Notes: a model not told the origin generated them from the sequence alone. A stretch of DNA of 64,000 bases from MED-G105 sp965263305 (GCA_965263305.1 OZ253666.1:3656367-3720366), one strand, 5' to 3'. Positions 8,645 to 18,450 are shown, numbered from the stretch's first letter. Translations and numbers: made by a program.

Positions 8645-10276
8645 CTAGACGAGCCGAGATCGCTCCACTGCGGCTCTGACGAAAGCAGCGAAAAGCGGGT
8701 GCGGATCATGAGGTCGTGACTTCAGCTCCGGATGGTATTGAACGCCGATGAACCAAGGATGCGAAGGGATCTCCATGATCTCAGGCAGTGCGCCATCAGG
8801 CGACATGCCGGAGAAAACGACGCCGACCTCAGCCAGGCGCGACGCCCAGGCGCCATTCACTTCGTAACGATGGCGATGGCGCTCCTGAATCTCTACGGTC
8901 CCGTAGATTTCCGCCACACGGCTGCCTTGCGTTAACTGCGCGGGGTAAGCGCCAAGGCGCATGGTGCCGCCGAGATCGCCGTCAGCAATACGTTCTTCAC
9001 GCGCATTGCCCTTTTGCCACTCGGTCATGAGCCCGACCACCGCTTCGCCATCAGAGGAAAATTCAGTCGATGTCGCCTCGCTAACGCCTAAAAGATGGCG
9101 CGTCGCTTCGATGACAGCCATTTGCATTCCGTAGCAAATGCCAAAGAACGGAATTTCTTTTTCCCGCGCAAACCGCACGGCCCGGATTTTCCCCTCTGCG
9201 CCGCGCTCGCCAAAGCCACCCGGCACCAATATGCCATGGACATCGCTTAGAACGGAGATCGCCTGTTCCTCGGTATCAAAAAGCGAGGCGTCAACCCATT
9301 CAATCTGCACGCGGACATTATTCGCGATACCACCATGGGCAACCGCTTCGATGAGAGATTTATAAGCGTCTTTTAATACTGTGTACTTGCCCACAATGGC
9401 GATCCGCACTTCGCCATCAGGTTTCGTGATCCGCTCCACCACCGCTTCCCAGCGGCGTAGATCCAAATCCGGCGGATGCTTGACGCCAAACGCCTCCAGC
9501 ACTTCTTCGTCAAACCCCTCCGCATGATAGGCAAGCGGCACTTCGTAAATCGTGCGACAGTCCAGCGCCTGGACGACGGCCGACGGGCGTACATTACAGA
9601 ATTGCGCAATCTTCCGGCGCTCATCTTCAGGAATATCTCTATCAGCGCGGACCAGAAGAATATCGGGCTGAATGCCGATAGACCGCAATTCCTTCACCGA
9701 GTGCTGGGTGGGCTTTGTCTTTAACTCGCCAGCCGCGGGGATATAGGGCAACAGCGTCAGGTGGACGTAGATCGCGTCGCCATTTGGGAGTTCGTTGCCG
9801 AGCTGACGGATCGCTTCAAAGAAGGGCAGGCCTTCAATATCGCCGACGGTGCCGCCGATTTCGCAGATGACAAAATCCGCGCCGCCCGTGTCCGACAACA
9901 CGAACTGCTTAATCGAATCAGTCACATGGGGAATCACCTGCACCGTCGCGCCAAGGTAATCGCCCCGCCGCTCCCGCTCTATGATTGTTTGATAGATCCG
10001 GCCCGTGGTGATGTTGTCGCTCTTAGATGCCGACACACCCGTGAAACGTTCGTAGTGACCAAGATCAAGATCGGTTTCCGCCCCGTCATCGGTGACGAAC
10101 ACTTCGCCATGCTGATAGGGGCTCATGGTCCCTGGGTCGACATTTAAATAAGGATCGAGCTTGCGCAATCGAACCTTGTACCCACGCGCCTGCAACAACG
10201 CGCCAAGGGCCGCCGCTGCTACGCCTTTACCCAGTGAGGAAACCACACCGCCGGTGATGAAAATATACCGCGCCAT
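8645..10276 (-). CDS. pyrG: CTP synthase
   Basis: PyrG aminates UTP to CTP with glutamine and ATP, the last step of pyrimidine nucleotide synthesis. From the ATG at 10276 the protein has 543 residues, the usual length. The synthetase domain begins with IFITGGVVSSLGKG and carries SPYQHGEVFVTDDGAETDLDLGHYERF. The C-terminal class I glutamine amidotransferase domain shows PGGFGxRG, the nucleophile Cys in FFGICYGMQ, and the His/Glu pair in QYHPELKSRP. The frame stays open upstream to 10345 but that part has no similarity. secG lies upstream with a strong terminator-like hairpin between them, so pyrG may need its own promoter. Confidence 0.98.
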   Translation of the reverse strand: MARYIFITGGVVSSLGKGVAAAALGALLQARGYKVRLRKLDPYLNVDPGTMSPYQHGEVFVTDDGAETDLDLGHYERFTGVSASKSDNITTGRIYQTIIERERRGDYLGATVQVIPHVTDSIKQFVLSDTGGADFVICEIGGTVGDIEGLPFFEAIRQLGNELPNGDAIYVHLTLLPYIPAAGELKTKPTQHSVKELRSIGIQPDILLVRADRDIPEDERRKIAQFCNVRPSAVVQALDCRTIYEVPLAYHAEGFDEEVLEAFGVKHPPDLDLRRWEAVVERITKPDGEVRIAIVGKYTVLKDAYKSLIEAVAHGGIANNVRVQIEWVDASLFDTEEQAISVLSDVHGILVPGGFGERGAEGKIRAVRFAREKEIPFFGICYGMQMAVIEATRHLLGVSEATSTEFSSDGEAVVGLMTEWQKGNAREERIADGDLGGTMRLGAYPAQLTQGSRVAEIYGTVEIQERHRHRYEVNGAWASRLAEVGVVFSGMSPDGALPEIMEIPSHPWFIGVQYHPELKSRPHDPHPLFAAFVRAAVERSRLV

Positions 10277-10344
10277 GGGCCCCCTCCCTAACCGGGATTC
10301 TACTGCTTGGATAGAGCTTAATGTGCAAAAGGCTGAATTAGCCA

Positions 10345-10379
10345 AAAATCCCGGATCGCGATGCGTCGACCGGGATTTT
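10345..10379 (-). terminator. Rho-independent terminator between secG and pyrG
   Basis: A 10-bp perfect stem (10345-10354 with 10370-10379) reads AAAATCCCGG ... CCGGGATTTT on the minus strand, with extra inner pairing (TCG with CGA) and a following T-run in GGGATTTTTGG. It lies 17 bp after the secG stop, which fits a terminator for secG. Confidence 0.7.
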
Positions 10380-10395
10380 AAGAACGCTTACCGCC

Positions 10396-10938
10396 CTATT
10401 GCGACGGTGGTTCGTCATTTGGGGTTTGGGCGTCATCCTCATCTGCCGCGGACGCATCAGCGCTTCCCGCGGCTTCCGATACAGCGTCGGTCCCAGCCTC
10501 AACGGCTGCGTCTGCCGCCGACTCAATTTGCAATTCTGCGGCCCCAATCGCATCGAGTAATTGATCCGAATCCACCGGGGCGGCTTCTTCGTCATCGGCC
10601 GCACTGCCGCCGCCGATGGTTCTCAGGAGATCCTCCGCCGTGGTGGCGCGATCCGGATCACTGAGATCTTCGCCGGTCAGATCTTCAATAACATCAAGAT
10701 CCGACTCAGCGGGGTTCGCCAAAAACGCAAGACCGATAGACGTCGCAAAGAAGAGCGCCGCGAGCACAGACGTTGTTCGCGTCAGCACGTTGGCCGCACC
10801 GCGCCCGGTCATAAATCCACCGCCACCACCGCCGCCAAGCCCAAGGGCGCCGCCATCGGAACGTTGGATGAGTACAAAGCCGATAAGCGCAAGAACAATC
10901 AGCGTGTGTATCGTAAGCAAAACGGGCGTAATGGCCAT
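10396..10938 (-). CDS. secG: Preprotein translocase subunit SecG
   Basis: SecG is the small auxiliary subunit of the SecYEG inner-membrane channel. The chosen ATG at 10938 gives 180 residues. The first 75 are a canonical SecG: a transmembrane helix (about residues 4-24), the IQRSDGGALGLGGG loop with a glycine run, FMTGRGAANVLTRTT, and a second helix (about 50-70). The remaining 100 residues form an acidic, Ala/Asp/Glu-rich, probably disordered tail, much longer than in most SecG proteins (usual total 75-130). The frame is open upstream to 11025, but the conserved N-terminus starts at 10938. It sits upstream of pyrG, a neighbourhood frequent in alphaproteobacteria. Confidence 0.92.
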   Translation of the reverse strand: MAITPVLLTIHTLIVLALIGFVLIQRSDGGALGLGGGGGGGFMTGRGAANVLTRTTSVLAALFFATSIGLAFLANPAESDLDVIEDLTGEDLSDPDRATTAEDLLRTIGGGSAADDEEAAPVDSDQLLDAIGAAELQIESAADAAVEAGTDAVSEAAGSADASAADEDDAQTPNDEPPSQ

Positions 10939-11379
10939 ATCCGGCAGGCTTCCTGTCGTGAACAATCTCGTTTGAGGAGCGTCATGGGTCGATATAAGGC
11001 CGTTTAGAAACCAATCAATCGCCAAGGCGCAAAATTAAGAGCGTTCCCTTACGCCAAGCGCGTCTCCATCACAAGCCCGCCGGGCGCGCCTTACAGCCCC
11101 GGCGTGGGCGGGGCAGAATCGGAGCCCGTCCATCCGAAGCCCCTAGATCCCAGAAGCGTGGTAGGCGCTTGGTGAGCACTGGAGATGGATAGCACTGAGA
11201 AAACGCTCAAAAAGTCATCACGACCACCCCATCACCCTATTCCGGGCCTTGAACGCCGGCGCTCGTCATCGCACTTGCCTAAGAGCGACGTTGAATAGGG
11301 TCGCTGAAAAGAAAAACCCGACTTGTCAACGCGCTATAACGGGCGCAATGTATTAGAATAATCTGCCAATGGATCGACG
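10939..11379. other. Divergent intergenic region between secG and the ketosynthase gene
   Basis: These 441 bp lie between two divergently transcribed genes and so must hold promoters in both directions. I find no ORF, tRNA or known RNA in them. The middle is GC-rich with short inverted GGGCGCGCC/GGCG-type stretches. The last 80 bp before the ketosynthase gene are AT-richer, with hexamers such as TTGTCA and TATAAC, but the spacing does not make a clear sigma-70 promoter. Confidence 0.4.
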
Positions 11380-12561
11380 ATGACTCAAAACCCATCCACC
11401 GCCGACGCCCATGCATTCAGCGATGTCCGGATCACCGGCACCGGACTATTCACCCCGCCGAACAGCGTTTCAAACGAAGAACTGGTTGAGGTTTTCAACA
11501 CCTTCGTAGAGCGATGGAACGCGGAGCACGCCTCTCAAATCGACGCCGGCGCAGTCGCCCCCCTACAACCCTCTTCAGCCGCGTTCATCGAAAAAGCCTC
11601 TGGCATCAAATCCCGATATGTCATGGACAAAGCGGGCATTCTCGACCCCGATCGCATGGCCCCGCACTTGGCCGAGCGTCCAAATGAGGACCTCGCAATC
11701 CTAGCCGAAATGGCGGTGGCGGCATCGCATGACGCCTTGAAGGCGGCGGATCTGAAAGCCGATGATATCGATGGCGTGATCTGCGCCTGTTCTAATCTCC
11801 AGCGCGGCTATCCAGCCGTTGCAGTGGAAATCCAAGCGGCCCTTGGCATCGATGGTTACGGCTTTGACATGAATGTCGCTTGCGCTTCGGCCGCTTTCGG
11901 GATTGAGACCGGCGTTGGCCTTATTAGAGCCGGTGCGCGACGCGTATTGATGGTGAACCCGGAAATATGCACGGCGCATTTGAATTTTCGCGATCGCGAC
12001 AGCCATTTCATTTTCGGCGATGTCGCAACGGCGGTCGTCTTAGAACGAGCTGATGAAACACCCAGAGGCGAAGCCTGGAATATCCTCGGCACACGACTGA
12101 AAACCGTTTTCTCAAACAACATTCGCAACAATTTCGGCTTTTTGAACCGCACCGAACTAGACACCCAAGCGCCGGCCGATGCGCAAACCTCCCCCACCAC
12201 CGATAAATTATTTATCCAAAATGGCCGCAAGGTTTTCAAAGACGTCGTGCCCTTGGTGGGAGAGATGATCGCAAACCATCTTTCGGACCACCATATTCAG
12301 CCAGCCGACCTATCGCGGATGTGGCTACACCAAGCAAACCTTTCAATGAATGAACTGATCGCCAAACGCGTCCTCGGGCGGGAGGCCACACGCGAGGAAG
12401 CCCCTATTGTCCTCGATGAATATGCGAATACCTCCTCAGCCGGATCGATTATCGCATTTCACAAACACCGCGCCGACCTGCCCGTTGATGCTCTTGGGGT
12501 GATTTCTGGGTTCGGCGCTGGTTATTCCGCAGGCTCTGTCATTGTGCAGCGCGCACACTAA
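11380..12561 (+). CDS. Beta-ketoacyl-ACP synthase III (FabH2-like)
   Basis: This thiolase-fold condensing enzyme has 393 residues. The catalytic triad is visible: Cys168 in NVACASAAFGI, His317 in WLHQANLSMNELI and Asn350 in EYANTSSAGS. It is longer than housekeeping FabH (about 320), with an insertion near residues 50-85, and the segment CACSNLQRGYPAVAVEIQAALGI is characteristic of the FabH2-type branch known from Pseudomonas aeruginosa. Such enzymes can start fatty acid chains from acyl-CoA primers longer than acetyl-CoA. The gene stands alone, with no other fas genes next to it, which fits an accessory rather than primary FabH. Substrate length is not predictable here. Confidence 0.85.
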   Translation: MTQNPSTADAHAFSDVRITGTGLFTPPNSVSNEELVEVFNTFVERWNAEHASQIDAGAVAPLQPSSAAFIEKASGIKSRYVMDKAGILDPDRMAPHLAERPNEDLAILAEMAVAASHDALKAADLKADDIDGVICACSNLQRGYPAVAVEIQAALGIDGYGFDMNVACASAAFGIETGVGLIRAGARRVLMVNPEICTAHLNFRDRDSHFIFGDVATAVVLERADETPRGEAWNILGTRLKTVFSNNIRNNFGFLNRTELDTQAPADAQTSPTTDKLFIQNGRKVFKDVVPLVGEMIANHLSDHHIQPADLSRMWLHQANLSMNELIAKRVLGREATREEAPIVLDEYANTSSAGSIIAFHKHRADLPVDALGVISGFGAGYSAGSVIVQRAH

Positions 12562-12595
12562 CACGACCGACACGGATAAAACCCCTTACGGGATG

Positions 12596-13195
12596 TTACC
12601 ACATCATATCTTTCGCATAAGCCGGATATTCCCGATCATAGGCCCCGGCGTCGAAATCAGATTTTTGCTCTTTTATAAAGTCGCCCGCTGTCGGGACCTT
12701 GTGACGATCATCGGCGCCGCTCCATAACTCCGACCGCATGAGCGCTTTCGCGCATTGGAAATACATTTCGCCAATTGCGACAACGATGACCGTCGCCGGT
12801 TTACTACCACCCTTGTCGAAGCGATCGATGATGCCTTCGTCAACCGTTAACAGCGCCCGGCCATTTATCCTGACGACGTTGTTACAGCCAGGGACCATAA
12901 ACATGAGATTAACACGATCATCACGAACAATGTTGCGTAAGGAGTCGATGCGGTTGTTGCCACGCCAATCTGGCAGGAGCAGGGTTTTGGGGTCCGCAAT
13001 TAACACCACCGCGCTGTCATCCCCGCGAGGGCTCGCGTCGGTTCCTTCCGGGCCCACCGTCGACAAAACAAGAAAGCGGGACGCTTCAATCCACTGTTGA
13101 TAACACGGCGTTATTTCCGTCACCACTTTCGTAAGCGACATGGGTATAGGCGGCCCGTAAAGGCTCTCCAGGGTTTCTATGTCTCTTACGATCAT
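12596..13195 (-). CDS. PPOX-class FMN-dependent flavoprotein (pyridoxamine 5'-phosphate oxidase family)
   Basis: The 199-residue protein has the split-barrel flavin-binding fold. Motifs include FLVLSTVGPEGTDASPRGD (residues about 38-56), LLPDWRGNNRIDSLRNIV, and VRINGRALLT, which match the MSMEG_1061-type PPOX family of putative FMN-dependent oxidoreductases. The C-terminal YFQCAKALMRSELW is also typical. Members have no settled physiological substrate. I take the ATG at 13195; the frame extends to a TTG at 13216. It converges with the ketosynthase gene, 34 bp between stops. Confidence 0.82.
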   Translation of the reverse strand: MIVRDIETLESLYGPPIPMSLTKVVTEITPCYQQWIEASRFLVLSTVGPEGTDASPRGDDSAVVLIADPKTLLLPDWRGNNRIDSLRNIVRDDRVNLMFMVPGCNNVVRINGRALLTVDEGIIDRFDKGGSKPATVIVVAIGEMYFQCAKALMRSELWSGADDRHKVPTAGDFIKEQKSDFDAGAYDREYPAYAKDMMW

Positions 13196-13308
13196 ATTCA
13201 ATGCACCGTCTTTCAATCATAGGCGGCATCGACCCTACCCTACTGATTGCCATTCTTACCATAGCCAAGAGACGCACTGATTTTTTCTGACTATGACGAA
13301 AACGAAAA

Positions 13309-13336
13309 AGCCGACGCGGGGTTAATCGCGCCGGCT
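13309..13336 (-). terminator. Rho-independent terminator of the M13 peptidase gene
   Basis: On the minus strand, 26 bp past the M13 stop, a GC-rich 10-bp stem with one mismatch (13327-13336 with 13309-13318) and an 8-base loop is followed directly by a T-rich stretch (TTTTTCGTTTTCG). This is a classical intrinsic terminator layout. Confidence 0.75.
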
Positions 13337-13362
13337 CTTGATCGCTATAGGTTTAATTTTTC

Positions 13363-15471
13363 CTACCAGATACGCACGCGCTCTTCAGGGGGCAGATAAA
13401 GGGCATCGCCCTCTTTCACATCAAAGGCGTCATACCAGGCGTCCATATTCCGGACGACGCCGTTGACGCGGTAGCGTGCAGGCGAATGCGGGTCGGCCTT
13501 TAACTGGCGGAGGATGGCTTCCTCTCGGACTTTACGTCGCCAGACTTGCGCCCATGCAAGGAAAAACCGCTGGTCTCCCGTCAATCCATCGAGAACAGGC
13601 GCCTCCTCGCCATTTAGAGATAGTTTGTAGGCGTAATACGCCATTGATAGTCCACCAAGATCGCCGATGTTTTCGCCTAAGGTAAAGCGGCCATCGACGA
13701 AATTCCCCTTGACAGGCTCATACACGCTATACTGGTTTGCAAGGGCCGTCGCTCTTTCTTCGAAACGCGCTCGGTCTTCATCAGTCCACCAATTACGTTG
13801 CACGCCATTGGCGTCGGATTTGGATCCCTGATCATCAAAGCCGTGCCCAATTTCATGTCCGATAACAGCACCGATAGCGCCGTAATTCACGGCCGGGTCA
13901 GCGGCCGGATCAAAGAATGGCGGTTGCAAGATCCCTGCGGGAAAAGTGATTTGGTTAAAGGCCGCATTATAGGTAGCGTTCACGGTTTGGGGCGTATTGA
14001 ACCGCCACTCGATTTTGTTAGTCGATTCATTAAGGCGTGCAAGCGCTCTTTTGAAGTAGAATTCTCGCACACGCAGATCGTTACCCACCGGGTCGTCCTT
14101 GATAATTTCAAGGCTGGAAAAGTCTTTCCACTGATCAGGATAGCCAATGCGCGGCTCGAAGGTTGATAACTTCTGAAGCGCCTGTTCTTTGGTTTCGTCT
14201 CCCATCCATTCTAGGGCGATGATACGTTCTTCCAACGCTTTGCGCAGATTGACGACGAGGTCATCCATCTGGTCTTTAGCGGTTTGCGGGAAGTAGCGGT
14301 CGATATAAATTCGCCCGAGCGCTTCGCCAAGAGAACGCCCACGCCCGCCAACCTGTTGCACGCCGCGTTTCCAACGGGGCAGCTGCTCTGGTTGCCCGCG
14401 CAACGTCTTGCCATAAAAATTGAAATTCGCCGTGTCTAACTCTTCTGGCAGCATCGGTGAATGGTTCGACAAAAGGTGATATGAAAGATACGCCTTCCAA
14501 GTATCCAGCGATGTCGTCGACACCACCTCAATCAATGGCGCGAGGCTCGACGGTTGGCTTACGTTTAAATCGGCGATGTCATTATAGGAAACATCGGCCA
14601 GAAACCCGCGCCAATCAAAACCTGGATAATCTTCGACCAATTTTTCAACCGTATAAGGATTATACGTTTTATCGCGATTGCGACGATCGGCTCTCGGCCA
14701 GTGATGTTCTGCGATGTTTGTCTCAAGTTCAACGATCGCTGCAGCTTTCTGCGCGCCCCCATCAATGCCGGCAAGGGTGAACATTTCAGCGATATGGGCC
14801 TCATAGGCCGCACGAATGTTGTTAAAGCGCTCGTTGTCGACGAGGTAATAATCGCGATCCGGCAGGCCTAAACCGCCAACGCCGAGAGACACCTGATGGC
14901 GATTAGGATCTTTCCGATCGACGCCGATGAATGCGCCGAATGGAGAGGTTGCACCGTTTAGACCGGCGCGAGCGAATTGCGCCCGCAGGTCCTCCGGCGT
15001 GGCGATCGCCTCAATGGCATCAAGATGGGTCTGAATGGGGGCGAGGCCACGGGCGTTGATCGCTTCAACATCCATATACCCATTAAAATAGTCGGCGATC
15101 TTCTGCTCAACGGACCCCTCCGGATGGGTTCCCGCCGCAAGCTCTTCAATCAAGAGCCGCACGCGCTCGTCGACGCGATCCCTTAGAATGTTGAACGCGC
15201 CGTAACTCGAGCGATCAGACGGGATCTCGAAATTGTTAATCCAGGTTCCCCCAGCATGCCTGAAGAAATTATCTCCCGGCTTCACATCGAGATCGCGCGC
15301 GTCAAGCTCAATCCCCCAAGCGCCAAGCTCCGCGCTCGCAGGCGCCCGAGTGATCGTGCTGGCGCCAGCCGATTCGAAGGTCTTTTCTTCGCTCGTTTCA
15401 ACAGGATGTTCGGAAGAAGGAGAACACGCAGCAAGCGCCATCAACGCCACGGTGGAAGTTATTTTTTTCAT
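13363..15471 (-). CDS. M13 family zinc metallopeptidase (neprilysin/PepO type), lipoprotein
   Basis: The 702-residue protein starts at the ATG at 15471 with a lipoprotein signal (MKKITSTVALMALAAC), so the mature N-terminal cysteine would be lipidated and the enzyme anchored to a membrane outside the cytoplasm. The body matches peptidase family M13. The zinc-binding HEIGH lies at residues 539-543 and the third ligand and proton-transfer residues ENIGD at 600-604. The conserved NAYYN-like ATYNAAFNQITFPAGILQPPFF precedes them, and the C-terminus ends YDAFDVKEGDALYLPPEERVRIW, as in this family. M13 enzymes cleave peptides rather than large proteins. An intrinsic terminator follows the gene. Confidence 0.93.
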   Translation of the reverse strand: MKKITSTVALMALAACSPSSEHPVETSEEKTFESAGASTITRAPASAELGAWGIELDARDLDVKPGDNFFRHAGGTWINNFEIPSDRSSYGAFNILRDRVDERVRLLIEELAAGTHPEGSVEQKIADYFNGYMDVEAINARGLAPIQTHLDAIEAIATPEDLRAQFARAGLNGATSPFGAFIGVDRKDPNRHQVSLGVGGLGLPDRDYYLVDNERFNNIRAAYEAHIAEMFTLAGIDGGAQKAAAIVELETNIAEHHWPRADRRNRDKTYNPYTVEKLVEDYPGFDWRGFLADVSYNDIADLNVSQPSSLAPLIEVVSTTSLDTWKAYLSYHLLSNHSPMLPEELDTANFNFYGKTLRGQPEQLPRWKRGVQQVGGRGRSLGEALGRIYIDRYFPQTAKDQMDDLVVNLRKALEERIIALEWMGDETKEQALQKLSTFEPRIGYPDQWKDFSSLEIIKDDPVGNDLRVREFYFKRALARLNESTNKIEWRFNTPQTVNATYNAAFNQITFPAGILQPPFFDPAADPAVNYGAIGAVIGHEIGHGFDDQGSKSDANGVQRNWWTDEDRARFEERATALANQYSVYEPVKGNFVDGRFTLGENIGDLGGLSMAYYAYKLSLNGEEAPVLDGLTGDQRFFLAWAQVWRRKVREEAILRQLKADPHSPARYRVNGVVRNMDAWYDAFDVKEGDALYLPPEERVRIW

Positions 15472-15874
15472 TGGTAGAACCCTCTTTATCACTATGGTCA
15501 GTGCAGGGCTTTCTATCTTCTCAAGCCCTAATCACACCGCATCTGGACCAAATCGCCATCGCATCGTCTGCCGTTTGCGATAGGATTTTGATTGTTAACG
15601 CCGAAGTTGCCCGAAAATCGGGCTCAATATTCTAAGTTTTTCAGCTCATCACGGCGCGCTGGGACATTACAGCGGTTTCACAGGAACAAAACCCACATTT
15701 GTGTGATTACTCCGCCTACCCGCACGGCTTAAAGCATGCCCGCAGGAATGCGCGCATGATTTTGCCATTTTCACCGATGCGAGCGCACGATATTACGTTA
15801 ATTTTTCACGCCTATAAACTAATATCGCTCGAACGAACTAGATCGCCGAATAAAATAAGCGCCGCATTCCCGTC
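15472..15874. other. Intergenic region between the DUF885 and M13 genes
   Basis: About 400 bp without a supportable gene, expected to hold the promoter of the M13 gene and the end of the DUF885 transcript. A small perfect hairpin (GCCCGA, loop AAA, TCGGGC) sits at 15609-15623. The last 100 bp next to the DUF885 stop are AT-rich. I see no recognisable regulatory site. Confidence 0.4.
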
Positions 15875-17758
15875 TCATCCAGCCTGTTGTTCTTCAATCC
15901 AGTCATCGATGACATCATCGAGAATTCCCAGGGGCATGGCGCCATTAAGGAGCACCGTCTCGTGAAATTGGCGCAGGTCAAACTCATCGCCCAACGCCTC
16001 TTCCGCACGCGCGCGCATTCGTTGGATCGCGATCATCCCAGTCTTGTAGGATGTTGCTTGTCCTGGCCAGACCACATAACGCTCAATCTCGCGGGTCACC
16101 TCGGCCTCGGTCATCCCGGTTTTTTCAAGCATATAGGCAATCGCCTGCTCTCGTGACCACCGCTTATGGTGCAGGCCCGTATCCACAACCAAACGCACCG
16201 CACGGAACATTTCGGCCTGCAAGCGACCAAGATCGCCCAAGGGGTCCTCTGCATACAAATTCATATCTTCAGAGGCCAATCGCTCCGCGTATAGCGCCCA
16301 CCCTTCAGTATAGGCTGAAAATGGTCCCAACTTGCGGATAAACGGAACGCCTTCAATTAGTTGAGCCGTTGAAATCTGGAAATGATGCCCGGGCGCCGCC
16401 TCATGATAGAGAAGCGTCGGCAAGGTCCACCGCGGATTATCAGCAGTATCCTTGAGGTTGATGTAAAAACGCCCCGGCCGCGAGCCGTCTATCGCTGGCA
16501 TGCTATAGTAGCCACCGGGGGCAGAATCCTGAGAATATTCCGGCACACGGACAATTTCGACCGGTTGAGGCGGCAATGTAATGAAGTAATCTCCCGCCTT
16601 CGACATGACATCCTCGTTCAACGAAACGAGATAGTCTAATAATTGCTGGCGTCCTTCATCCGTATTTGGATAAATTTGTCCCTCGCTCTGCGAGACAAGC
16701 CTAACACGGTCTGCAATCGTCAACAGCTTTTCTTCTGCGGCGCCGTTTTCTTCAAACGTCGCGTCGGCGTCAGAAAGGGGCGCCGTTCTTGGAAATCCTT
16801 GGTCATCCAAAATCGCGTGCATCTCTTTTTCGATGCGCGAAACCTCGGAAAGCCCGACATTGTGCACCTCACCAGCTGTTAAATCCGTGGTGGTGTTCGA
16901 CTTAAGGCGCGCCGCATAAATCTTGTCACCGTCGGGGAGCCGCCAGATGCCAGCATCATGATCCGCGCCAATCGCCATTTCTTCGAACAGCTCGATCATC
17001 GCCTCATACCCCGGAATGACTTGTTCCGTAATCGCCTTTTCCGTCGCCGTAATGAATCCTGTTTTCTCCGCTTCTGATAGGCCTTCAATCTTATCCAGCC
17101 TATCCGGCAGCGTTGTAAGGAGCGGATTTGCCTCGACGCCGCCTTCAATAAAGGACCGCATGCCCACAAGCGCTTTTTCAATAATAAAATCAGGCGGCGT
17201 CACGCCATTGGCGCGATCATCTTCAACGCGCGCTTTTACTTCGCGTAACACCCGGCCGAATTCATTTATTCGGCTGACATAGCGCTCCGCGCTCTTCTCA
17301 TTTTTGATAACGTGAATGTCGGTCAAGAATTGCGGCATATCCACCGTGACGCCGGAAATCTGATTGACGCGGTAGCCTCCATATTCAAATTCAGCAGCAC
17401 GCAGCAGATCGTCAAAGAAAAAAGCGGCGATCCGATAGCTTAGTAACTCTTGTCCTTCGAGGCCTTCCGGGCCGTACCGATCGAGCCCAGCTCGAACTCT
17501 CCGAAGTTTCTCGAGATCTTTTTCTTCGCGCGCCTTGGTGTAGTCGCCTAACTTTCCAGAATGAAAATCCAGGGGCGTATTATCGATCGCGCCGAGCTGG
17601 GATAACAACTCCGGCGATGCAATGGCGAATTCCAGCGTCGCCTTATTGATGTAGTTGTTAACGCCAACGGGACGGCCCCAAAACCAAACATAAGCACCGG
17701 CTAACAGCGCCAGCGCCAGAAAAAGAATCCCCAGGAATATTTTGCCGATAACACGCAT
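15875..17758 (-). CDS. DUF885 family protein, putative membrane-anchored metallopeptidase
   Basis: The 627-residue protein has a single N-terminal transmembrane segment (about residues 5-27, GKIFLGILFLALALLAGAYVWFWG) and a large extracytoplasmic DUF885 domain. The family hallmark HEAAPGHH begins at His452 and looks like a HExxxGHH zinc site. Further family motifs are the PG.YY-type GGYYSMPAIDGSRPGRFYINL and the C-terminal WPGQATSYKTGM. Members are presumed peptidases from this motif and fold resemblance to gluzincins. Catalysis has rarely been shown. It is transcribed in the same direction as the M13 gene downstream, and both would act outside the cytoplasm, but 400 bp separate them. Confidence 0.85.
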   Translation of the reverse strand: MRVIGKIFLGILFLALALLAGAYVWFWGRPVGVNNYINKATLEFAIASPELLSQLGAIDNTPLDFHSGKLGDYTKAREEKDLEKLRRVRAGLDRYGPEGLEGQELLSYRIAAFFFDDLLRAAEFEYGGYRVNQISGVTVDMPQFLTDIHVIKNEKSAERYVSRINEFGRVLREVKARVEDDRANGVTPPDFIIEKALVGMRSFIEGGVEANPLLTTLPDRLDKIEGLSEAEKTGFITATEKAITEQVIPGYEAMIELFEEMAIGADHDAGIWRLPDGDKIYAARLKSNTTTDLTAGEVHNVGLSEVSRIEKEMHAILDDQGFPRTAPLSDADATFEENGAAEEKLLTIADRVRLVSQSEGQIYPNTDEGRQQLLDYLVSLNEDVMSKAGDYFITLPPQPVEIVRVPEYSQDSAPGGYYSMPAIDGSRPGRFYINLKDTADNPRWTLPTLLYHEAAPGHHFQISTAQLIEGVPFIRKLGPFSAYTEGWALYAERLASEDMNLYAEDPLGDLGRLQAEMFRAVRLVVDTGLHHKRWSREQAIAYMLEKTGMTEAEVTREIERYVVWPGQATSYKTGMIAIQRMRARAEEALGDEFDLRQFHETVLLNGAMPLGILDDVIDDWIEEQQAG

Positions 17759-17976
17759 CGCGGGCCCCCTCAGCCTCTTTTATCGTCCAAGCGGCAAGCA
17801 AAGGTCCCAAGCTATGGGGCGAATGCGGGCCTGAACGATTAGTCTCTAAAAGAGGTTAGTCTAACGGGCGCGCCCGAAAGATGCCAGCAGGGCTGGCGCC
17901 GTCCTATCGCGATCAGCGGGCGTTTCACCGTTCCATGGCGTCTACCAACACCGCGGAACCACTAATGATCAAAAAG

Positions 17977-18369
17977 CTAAATACCGGCGCTTACTCGCGA
18001 CATGGCTCGCTCTTCCGAACCATCATCTGGGGTCCGCGCCGATGGTGTTGCCGGCTCTGGCTGAGTGACGGGCCCATTGAGATTTTCCTCCAACGCCACC
18101 AACGCCAATCGCGGAGAGTTTGCCCGGGTTGCTTGTTGCGCATTCGCCAGTTCACCAAGTTCGTTTCGGATGCAGTTTATGACATCCCGCAACGCAGCGT
18201 AATCTTGCTTGGTCCGGCGCGCCGCTCGACAAAACATAATGACGGTCACGAGGCACGCCATCGACAACACCACGGTCAAGGCGAGCATGATGGCCTGCGC
18301 CATGAAATATTGTTGTGCAACGGCGTGACCAAATCCAAAGGTCGACAAGGCATTTTCTATCAATGGCAT
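17977..18369 (-). CDS. Small single-pass membrane protein of unknown function
   Basis: A 130-residue ORF with an ATG start. The N-terminal part has one strong transmembrane segment (about residues 25-46, QAIMLALTVVLSMACLVTVIMF) followed by a basic CRAARRTKQ stretch, then a helical region and a low-complexity, Pro/Thr/Glu-rich tail. Topology by the positive-inside rule puts the C-terminus in the cytoplasm. I recognise no family. It lies alone between DUF885 and the divergent photolyase gene. The ribosome-binding site is weak and overlapping antisense frames exist, so the gene call is moderate. Confidence 0.5.
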   Translation of the reverse strand: MPLIENALSTFGFGHAVAQQYFMAQAIMLALTVVLSMACLVTVIMFCRAARRTKQDYAALRDVINCIRNELGELANAQQATRANSPRLALVALEENLNGPVTQPEPATPSARTPDDGSEERAMSRVSAGI

Positions 18370-18450
18370 TCAGGCATTTCAAAATAAGGGCGCCGTTCGA
18401 GAGAAATTTCGCGCGCATCCATAAGACGCGTTTCAGCGTAAAGGCAGTGT

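Noticed and set aside
10939..11379. Possible tRNA or structured RNA between secG and the ketosynthase gene
   Set aside because: GC-rich inverted stretches suggested a fold, but no T-arm consensus or known small-RNA signature could be matched.
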